This document shows positions 57,401-64,000 of a DNA stretch of 64,000 bases, one piece after another (the stretch's first letter is position 1; each line of letters opens with the position of its first letter). This DNA is from Zygnema cylindricum (Eukaryota > Streptophyta > Zygnematophyceae > Zygnematales > Zygnemataceae): NCBI GenBank assembly GCA_037447655.1, contig JBBHKE010001283.1:62001-126000 (forward strand). Direction: 5' to 3'. Both the position numbers and the translations under genes were made by a program. Below the pieces are notes generated by a model, which saw nothing but the letters and a program-made list of their open reading frames with translations, did not search any database and was not told the origin of the DNA.

Positions 57401-60062
57401 GTTGGTGTTAATGTTTTACTGTGTTAATGCTTTTAAGTATTGCTGATCTTTTTTATTTTATGTATATGTTAAATAACTAGAAGCTCCATAAGCCTGGTTT
57501 AAAAATCAATGTCGAGAAGTTTATAATTTTTAATGTAGCTGTGGTCACTTCTGATGTTGGATGTGATGAGGAACAATTGTCGCCCCAGTCCTACATGTGC
57601 GGCTTTGCCCACTCTGAGGATTGACTTTGCACGTCAGTCTGATCCAACAAGGAGTACTCCTACAAGTGCATAATTTAGGTTGTGCTGTCCTTAGTAGTGC
57701 ACATGTAAGGAGTAGCAGAATCATTCCGATTTCAGAGTTATATGTTAGACTTAGCCTTTTGTGGTTAAATCATCTCACACCAGTTGTCTTGATCATTTGA
57801 TGCATTTGGTGACATTCCTTTTGTATCAATGCTCTAATTATCTTATGCATTCGTGCTAGGTAGCAGGGATGCCCAAAGAGTTTAATGTCATGTGCTAATT
57901 CTTAAGTTTGATGCTGTGCTGTAATTCTTAACTTTAATTTCTCATAGCAATGCTGTCCATGTTGATTTTGTATCAAGAATGCCAATTAGCCTTGCTCCTG
58001 TCACTTCAAGACGTGATGCTGGATACTTTTTTCATTCAAAGAGTTTTATGCAAGAGATACGCACGGATTTAGAAAATGCACTTTATGTTTAAAGTCAGCT
58101 GGATTGAGAAACTTGTTCAGCTTTTTGGTGGATGTGTAGGCTTTGTTTGACTTGGAAGCTACAAATCAGGAGTTGAAAAGTGACCTGAGAGACTTGTACA
58201 TCAATTCTGCAAGGTGAGCCAGTTTTGCTTTTATTATTCTACTGTTACTGTATGTTTTGTGGGATATGAAATTTGTGACCTAGGAATTGTTTGGCTATTG
58301 AGAAGACAATAGCTCTTCAGAACTATATTAAATGACCGAGGTCGTTGAAATTTAATGCCTCCAATTTCTTCTAGATGAGGTGGTACTACCTTCAAGTTGT
58401 GTGCATTGCGTGCACTGTGGTCACTATTTAATGGACGGGGGATAATTATTAGCTGTAGTTGAGTTGAGGGTAGCATTTCAGGTCAAATATTTTCGAGATA
58501 GTTTGACTTAATTCATCTTGTATTTTCTGTGGCAGTATTTTTGTCGCTATTAGCAAATCGGAAGGTGTTCCTTTATTTCCTTGAAGTTTTTTGAAATTAA
58601 CCCTACTTTTTTTTATTGTTTGGAATTACAGAGAGATTGATGTCTCCAGCAGCCGAAAGGCTATCATTGTCCATGTGCCTTACCGTCTCCGAAAAGCTTT
58701 CCAGAAGATCCATGCTCGGCTTGTGCGTGAGTTGGAGAAGAAGTTCAGTGGCAAGGTGAGCAGGTTTATCTTGGTCCTTCGTAATTAATTGTGTTAGCAG
58801 TCAGGTATTTGTTTTAAAATTTAAGCTTTTCATATGAAGTCATCCTACATCAGGAAGTGGCAAGGGCTGTTCTTTACTGTGGGGTTGCTGCATCCTTTTC
58901 CTTTTCACCACCGACATTTTTTCCCCGTCTTGTCATCGTGTGCCTTGTGCCTCAGACAATGTGTAGAAGTGAAAGCTGGGTCTCCACTGATTTGGTGTAA
59001 CAGTTGCAACATCCAAGTTTTGCATCGCTTGTTTAACGCACAGCTGGTCTATATAAAGAACGCTTTGTAAATTTGCAGACTACTAAATTTTGAATTACGC
59101 AATGCTGAAGCTTTTTTCACTTAGAGAAACCTTCACGGTGTAGTGTAGGTGTAACAGGCTCAACAACCTAGTGTTGCATCGGCTTGTGAAAGCACACAGC
59201 TGGTATAGTCAAAGAAGGCTTCACCTAAGTTTGCAGCCAGGACTTAATTGTGAATCATTCTATTCCGATGTTTTTTCCACTTGGAGGAACCTTCGTGGTT
59301 TTTTTGAGTGCAGCACCTGTGCCTGTGTGGTTACTATGGAGTTGTGGTTTTTACTTTTCTGGTTGAGTGCTCTTAAGTACCAACTTCAGACCTTTTACTG
59401 GAAGTTCTCTACTGAACTTTTCCGATTATATGTTCTCGTGGACAGGATGTCGTCATTGTGGCTACTCGTCGGATAATGAAGCCTCCCAAGAAGGGTTCTG
59501 CTGCAGTCCGACCACGCAGCCGTACCTTGACCGCTGTGCATGAAGCTATTTTGGAGGATCTGGTTTTCCCTACAGAAATTGTTGGCAAGCGCGTGCGTTT
59601 CCGCCTTGATGGCTCGCGTATTATGCGGGTGAGTACACTAAGTCTTTAAAAATCACTTGCTCACTATCACTTGTTTGTGGAGGTTGGTGTACTTGTTTCT
59701 TCAACTAACTTTTTCTAATGGATAGTCTTTCATCTCCGGCGTTTTTTTTTCATTTTCTCTGTAGTTCTATGCTTGAATAATGCCCTGCATGTTTGTGGAG
59801 AACGAAGGGAGCTCATGAGGAAATCTTAGCTGACCTTTTATGCCAGCTAGGACCCTTTTCCCTTTTTTTCATGCAATTTCAGAATTGTAAGTGGTCCCCT
59901 ATTTGCTGAACTTTTGTTTTGGTTTCTATGCAGGTTTATCTTGACCCCAAGGAGCGCAACAGTACAGAGTACAAGCTGGAGACTTTTGGGGGGGTGTACA
60001 AGAAGTTGACTGGCAAGGAGGTTACCTTTGAGTTCCCTATCACAGAAGGCGTTGCAGCCTGA
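54458..60062 (+). CDS. RPS7: 40S ribosomal protein eS7 (RPS7), five coding exons, host of a snoRNA array
   Basis: Coding exons 54458-54532, 58140-58213, 58632-58755, 59446-59628 and 59934-60062 join in phase to 194 residues, the usual eS7 length (about 190-195). All introns are GT..AG. Diagnostic stretches: EELEETVAQ-type N-terminus ([25 protein letters not shown]), [92 protein letters not shown] and [12 protein letters not shown]. eS7 is a component of the small subunit and of the early processome. The start ATG at 54458 is the first in the exon. Intron 2 (54533-58139) is 3.6 kb and contains ten copies of one C/D snoRNA, so transcription of this housekeeping gene would also drive snoRNA production. 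Confidence 0.96.
54840..54934 (+). ncRNA. C/D-box snoRNA (U80/snR60-type), copy 1
   Basis: In eS7 intron 2. C box ATGATGA, internal box CTGA (D'), D box CTGA, and terminal stem TGTTGGA with TTCAAC. D guide TTGCACGTCAGT. Here the guide flank reads GACCTTTGC instead of GACTTTTGC. Confidence 0.88.
55196..55270 (+). pseudogene. Decayed snoRNA copy 2
   Basis: TCTTGGAATTGATAAGGATTAATTGTCACCC.. aligns with the snoRNA, but the C box is ATTGATAA and the sequence past GCCCACTCT, including the D guide and D box, is replaced. It lies between copies 1 and 3 at the expected repeat spacing. Confidence 0.75.
55432..55527 (+). ncRNA. C/D-box snoRNA (U80/snR60-type), copy 3
   Basis: 96 nt, C box GTGATGA, D' CTGA, D CTGA, stem TGTTGGA/TTCAACA. 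First unit of the exact 303-bp series. Confidence 0.92.
55735..55830 (+). ncRNA. C/D-box snoRNA (U80/snR60-type), copy 4
   Basis: Identical in sequence to copy 3 and placed exactly 303 bp after it; the spacer is also nearly identical. Confidence 0.92.
56038..56133 (+). ncRNA. C/D-box snoRNA (U80/snR60-type), copy 5
   Basis: Identical to copies 3 and 4, 303 bp after copy 4. Confidence 0.92.
56341..56437 (+). ncRNA. C/D-box snoRNA (U80/snR60-type), copy 6, variant D' guide
   Basis: 303 bp after copy 5. Boxes are intact. The terminal stem is weakened on the left (CGCTGGA). The D' guide reads TGCTACGCCCCACT instead of GGCTTTGCCCACT, while the D guide is unchanged. Confidence 0.88.
56630..56724 (+). 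ncRNA. C/D-box snoRNA (U80/snR60-type), copy 7
   Basis: 95 nt with perfect terminal stem TGTTGGA/TCCAACA. One T is missing in the D guide flank (GACTTTGC). Confidence 0.92.
56939..57034 (+). ncRNA. C/D-box snoRNA (U80/snR60-type), copy 8
   Basis: Stem TGTTGGA/TTCAACA, C box GTGATGA after GGAT, D' and D boxes intact, GAATAATT in place of GAACAATT. Confidence 0.92.
57245..57340 (+). ncRNA. C/D-box snoRNA (U80/snR60-type), copy 9, variant D' guide
   Basis: Perfect stem TGTTGGA/TCCAACA. The D' guide reads GGCTACGCCCCACT as in copy 6. The following spacer (57341-57554) duplicates that after copy 7 (56725-56938), which marks a duplication of about 615 bp. Confidence 0.9.
57555..57649 (+). ncRNA. 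C/D-box snoRNA (U80/snR60-type), copy 10
   Basis: 95 nt, perfect stem TGTTGGA/TCCAACA, canonical D' guide GGCTTTGCCCACT and D guide. It is the last copy, about 490 bp before exon 2. Confidence 0.92.
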
Positions 60063-60144
60063 GCTTCTTTCACGGCCTCAGATCAATAGACAGATGGTGC
60101 CTCCGTAGGTATTTTTGCTGCTTATGGCCATCAGAAATGAGATG

Positions 60145-60150
60145 AATAAA
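60145..60150 (+). terminator. eS7 poly(A) signal
   Basis: AATAAA 83 bp after the stop codon, followed by a T/G-rich stretch (TGTTTTGCCCGTTGTTTT). Confidence 0.75.
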
Positions 60151-61121
60151 GCTCAACTGTTTTGCCCGTTGTTTTACAGGTGATTTGAATGTGGTTTGTT
60201 TGCAATGTGAGTGATGAAGTCAGTTTACATCATGGCATTTTCATGCAGTGCGGGAATCTTTATTTGTGACAGAGTGGGAGGAGTCGGTCACAGTAACTGT
60301 CTTTATAACCTTTCCTTCTATTATGATGTGTCACTAAAACAGTGTCTTAATGTGCTTTAGGCCACGATCTGATTGGTGAGCGGGTCAAATATTTGTATTT
60401 GAAGATACAACGATCAAACCACTCAGCTTGCCAGATGCCTATGGTTGGAGCAGGTTGCATTCAAAATTTAAAACATTCAGCATGTGAACAGGGAAATCGA
60501 CATATTCTTGGATGCATTTTTTGTCTATAAACTTGTTGACTCATTTTGCATGTGACTAGTCGGTCTTAAAACACTCCCAGGAGAACTTTCATTCTAAAGG
60601 TTGATTTAATCATAGGCTGGAATTTAATCTGGATCATAAGACACTTCGCAGCTGTGTGAAGATAAACAACTTTACCAGAAGTGGGATTTTTATCAATTTT
60701 TTCCCTAAAAAATGTAGGAATCCTTACCGAAAGATGGAAGCTATGTATTCACAAATGAAGCCCAAAGTAATCCTGATGTGGCAAAGATTGTGAGAGAGGA
60801 ACTATATACTCTCTCCAGAAATTGCTTATGTGATTATGTAAGCTAATTTATTCATACTCAAGAAGTCGATATTATTCAGACCGTCTGACATTTGTAAATT
60901 ATTAATGATTCACCAGCTGGATAAATCTTCCCAAATTTGAAATATGTACCATTTTACCAGATTTTTTTCAATCTTGTCAAAGCAACCCAATTCACCAGTT
61001 TTAGGATGTGTAATAAAATCTCTAATTTTACCCAATTTGGCGAATTCACCATAGGACAAAATCTTCCATCTTTACATGTTTTCCAAAACTTGCCGGAATA
61101 AGCAATTTAAAAAATTAAGCA
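60151..61121. other. Intergenic DNA downstream of eS7
   Basis: No coding exon or repeat recognised. Confidence 0.5.
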
Positions 61122-61341
61122 ACACCGCGAATCGTTATTAGCGTTAAGGTTTTTTTCACCACTTAAAACATCTTCTCTCCGTACACATTTGCCGGATTGT
61201 GGATCTGACGGTTGCGATTGAAAGGTAGCATTCTCAGCTTCCGACTGGTGGTCTCACATTGAAAATCCGACAAGTGTGTACGGAGTAAAGATGTTTTAAG
61301 TGGCGAAAAAAACCTTGACGCAAATAACGATTTGTGGTGTA
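61122..61341. mobile_element. Fold-back MITE, about 220 bp
   Basis: Almost the whole element is an imperfect palindrome. The left arm ACACCGCGAATCGTTATTAG.., followed by AAGGTTTTTTTCACCACTTA and AAACATCTT, is answered on the right by its reverse complement, ending AACGATTTGTGGTGT. Its tips resemble those of the 63479-63971 element (ACACC.TGAATCG.TATTAGCG). Confidence 0.8.
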
Positions 61342-62503
61342 CCTTACTGGTAGCCTATTCCCACCGGAGCATTTGTAACTTTTTGCCCATTCCGATGATT
61401 TTCCCAGAACTCATCGGAAAACGGGTCTTGTTCACACCAAAATTTTGGCACGTAACTCCGGTTGAAGGTGTCCTGTGACACGTCACACGCTCCGTCATCA
61501 AACAGGCGCGAAAACAAACCTGCAGTTTTTCAAACTTAGAGGGAATGAATGTTCGAAGGACGACGACGGTGGTTCAAAGTTGGTCAGTTTTTTCGCGCGA
61601 AAACAATGAAATAGCCGTTCGGATGTTGTTTTTGCTTCGTCAGCTTTTGGGTTTACCATTGGCCTGTTTCAAAGAGAGACGCAACCTTAACCCGACTTCA
61701 ATATCCTCAAATATTTTGAGGAAGTTCTATTGTACAGTTTTCCGGGAACTTCCGAGAATAGCAAAGTTGGTGCTCGGAAAGCCGTACATTATTCGAACGC
61801 CCGTCTGTTGCGGAAGTGAATTTTTTTCCGGTGGGAATAGGCTATGAATTAGAGATTAACAACGGACACTGTCGCAATGACATCGGACAATAACCTTTCC
61901 GTTTCGATGCCTCCTCTGGAATCTGATTCAGGCTTTTTTAGTCTAGAAGATTTGGATACTTTGAGTGAAAATAACAGTTGTGTGTCAATCCAGACACCTG
62001 AAATAGAATGAAAACTTCCGAAACAGTTTCCAGAAGCCCTTCTTTTACTTCTACTATAAGATTCTTGGAGGGATCCTATTTCTTCTTTAGGAGGTGGAGA
62101 CTCTGTAAGAATATCGGATTTTCTATGGGTATTTTTTGACTTTTGGGTATTGCTATATCATCGACACCGTTAGGAACACAATAGCAATCATTCGAGAAAG
62201 TTTCAGTCAATTTTCGTTTATTTCAGTCAATCTTAGTCAACAATTGTCAATTGTATTCAATTCCAGTCAGTTTTGGTAAATTTTGATATTTCTCTAATTT
62301 GTGTCAAAAGAGGTTTCGAATAAAATTCTGTTGTTAGACTTAAAATACGTCTTTTAAAATGAGAGAGAGACTGTAGTAGTTGGGCAATTGTTAATAATTG
62401 GGTGATGTGTTTGTTTTCCCACTATAATTCAGAACCAAAAGTAGAAAATTTGTTTTTCCTCGCAAAGAGAATATATATGGTCATACTCATTATTTGACAT
62501 TAT

Positions 62504-62700
62504 GTTGGTCTCCTTTCTTCCGCCCTCCTCCTTTCCCCCCTTTCCTCCTGTCCTCTTTTCCCCCCTTCCCTTCCTCTTCCCCTCCCTCCCATTCTCCCTC
62601 CCTCCCTCCCCTCCCCTACAGTCATCCTCCTTTGATTTCCCTTCCTATTTATTGCGCTTCCATCCCGTGCCTTTCACCCTCTTCCTATAATTCTCTCTCC
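62504..62700. repeat. Polypyrimidine tract (CCTTCC/CCCTCC)
   Basis: About 200 bp, nearly all C and T on the plus strand. Confidence 0.85.
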
Positions 62701-62925
62701 ACTTTTTGTTTCTTCCCTCCAACTTATCGTGTCGGACAAATATTGACCTCGCAAACAGTATAAGGCAAAAAGATCGGTAAAAGAATTACATAAATAAATA
62801 GAATTACACAGCGGAGGCATTAATATTGCAAAGACAAAGAGTTCCTCGGTTAGAGTCATATGTTTAATCAAAAGCCATTTCTCTTCAAAACGAAGGGGAT
62901 CTTTCCTCATACGAAAATATATTTC

Positions 62926-62929
<4 letters not shown>

Positions 62930-62967
<38 letters not shown>
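62930..62967. repeat. (TA)n microsatellite, about 19 units
   Basis: Uninterrupted TA dinucleotides. Confidence 0.97.
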
Positions 62968-62970
<3 letters not shown>

Positions 62971-63478
62971 TCAAATTATGCTAATAGCTTCCTACAAAGA
63001 AAAATAGAGCGGCAAGCAATACTAAGCAGCCTGTCCCACTAACAGTGACAAGATGCACGCCAAGGCACGTCAGCCATAGCCTGCCAACATGAGCTACAGC
63101 AAGCTAGCTCAAGCTGTCCACTTTTAACTCTGTGTAAAATTCCCAGACGAACCGTTGCAGGATCGGCCGTACAGAAGTACAGTACGGCCACTTCGTCCAC
63201 TCAAAGTATTCCAAACGGGCGCGAGATCGAGTCGTCCTCCGCGAGCCGAAACATCGTCAAAAGTCGCTTCTCCACAACGCGTCCAACAATTACAAAGAGT
63301 ACCAATTCAAACGTAACACAAGGACATCTAGGGACGACCTCCGACAAGATTTTTGCGGACAAAAAGCCAGCCCTGGAGTACGGACAGGCTGCAGGTAGCA
63401 GGAAGTCGGGAACCCTTGCCTGGAGCTGACCACGTAATAAACTTGCGAAGAAGGTTTGGTACTTTGGCGTATTAGCAG

Positions 63479-63971
63479 TACACCGTGAATCGCTATTAGC
63501 GTACATGACGCTAATTGGGGTACCCCTTTTTTTGGGGCAAATTCTCAAATAGAATAAAGTACGCTAAATGTTTTTGCACGTTATTTGAGGTACCCCGCTC
63601 AATGCGGTTCATAACTGTAATTTAGTTCCCTTTTAAATAGTGTGGTGTACGGACTGTTATATCTGTACTACACCGTACATTTTTATATTTAAAAGTACAG
63701 AAAATATAATAATATATAATTGCGTAAATATTTTCCGGCATACGCAGATGTCAAAAAAACGCGACGGCGTACGAATTGAACAGTTTCGTACATATACATT
63801 TTTTAGTGTGGACATATTATGTGCTGAAAATTTTTACAAAGCAGTTTACAAATTAGAGTACATGATAAATTAGTATCATGGTGTACCCGAAAAAACACAA
63901 TTTACCGTAAAGTACGCTAATTGTTTCATTACGCTATATTTTTTATTACGCTAATAGCGATTCACGGTGTA
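63479..63971. mobile_element. Inverted-repeat element (MITE-like), copy 2, 493 bp
   Basis: A perfect 23-bp terminal inverted repeat starting TACACCGTGAATCGCTATTA on the left, mirrored at 63949-63971. The outer TA may be the target duplication. The interior is AT-rich and non-coding, with further internal copies of ACGCTAAT. It was probably mobilised by a transposase encoded elsewhere. Confidence 0.85.
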
Positions 63972-64000
63972 GCACTTGGAATTCCGGCAGAGTACTGTAC

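Larger units (their letters stand above)
61342..63478. other. Intergenic DNA with low-complexity tracts
   Basis: No gene supported. A small acidic open frame of 44 codons (ATG near 61877) and a 100-codon frame at 61545 have no recognised motif. It contains a polypyrimidine tract and a TA microsatellite, listed separately. Confidence 0.4.

Noticed and set aside
54840-57649. CRISPR-like array (regularly spaced repeats)
   Set aside because: Repeats are about 96 bp at about 300-bp steps in a eukaryotic intron and have C/D boxes; they are snoRNA genes.
61545-61847. 100-codon plus-strand open frame downstream of eS7
   Set aside because: No recognisable motif or splice context, and it lies next to a fold-back element; no better than chance.
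61877-62011. 44-codon acidic open frame (MTSDNNLSVSMPPLESDSGF)
   Set aside because: It looks protein-like but is short and isolated, and no flanking exon or homology could be named.

Overview
The window is nuclear DNA of a streptophyte (land plant or charophyte-grade green alga). The evidence is spliced plant-type genes with GT..AG introns (40S ribosomal protein eS7, a TMEM230-like membrane protein, and a large plant-conserved protein of unknown function) plus plant-type Ty1/copia and Ty3/gypsy retrotransposons. A gypsy element whose pol carries a C5-cytosine methyltransferase is suggestive of a charophyte, because from memory such elements were reported in charophytes and dinoflagellates. 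No species call is made.

Bases 1-34000 are a nest of LTR retrotransposons. From left to right they are: the 5' end of a minus-strand copia element (Copia-0, LTR 67-1305) inserted in the gag of a minus-strand gypsy (Gypsy-1, LTR 1816-2324); an integrase remnant of a second gypsy (2325-2945); a decayed minus-strand copia body (Copia-A, 3841-7116) with part of its LTR; a plus-strand LTR cut by a 10-N assembly gap (8315-8324); a decayed plus-strand copia (Copia-B, 8614-14732) that contains a solo LTR (9604-10638); and a large minus-strand gypsy (Gypsy-3, about 16658-33960). A full-length copia, Copia-C (18399-24847), with two 1048-bp LTRs and a perfect ATTAA target duplication, splits the RNase H region of Gypsy-3. 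The copia copies belong to one superfamily group. They share an unusual primer-binding site complementary to the anticodon arm of initiator tRNA-Met, a GTAC-rich core, and a tRNA-like sequence on the antisense strand of the LTR.

Gypsy-3 is the most striking object. Read on the minus strand its order is leader, ORF1, capsid/zinc-knuckle gag, protease, C5-cytosine methyltransferase, reverse transcriptase, RNase H, integrase, PHD-like finger. It therefore combines a DNA-methylation writer with a putative histone-reader finger. This copy is broken by stops, frameshifts and key-residue losses.

Bases 34000-64000 are gene space. Two minus-strand genes (TMEM230-like, 37018-38232; a conserved protein of unknown function with about 17 visible exons, 41380-51470) lie head-to-head with the plus-strand eS7 gene (53442-60150). 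Intron 2 of eS7 (3.6 kb) holds nine intact and one decayed copy of a single C/D-box snoRNA. Its two guides fit the 25S rRNA targets of yeast snR60 / human U80, and it was multiplied by 303-bp and about 615-bp tandem duplications. Small non-autonomous DNA elements with long terminal inverted repeats occur at 34188-34708, 61122-61341 and 63479-63971. The remaining intergenic stretches show no gene that could be supported.
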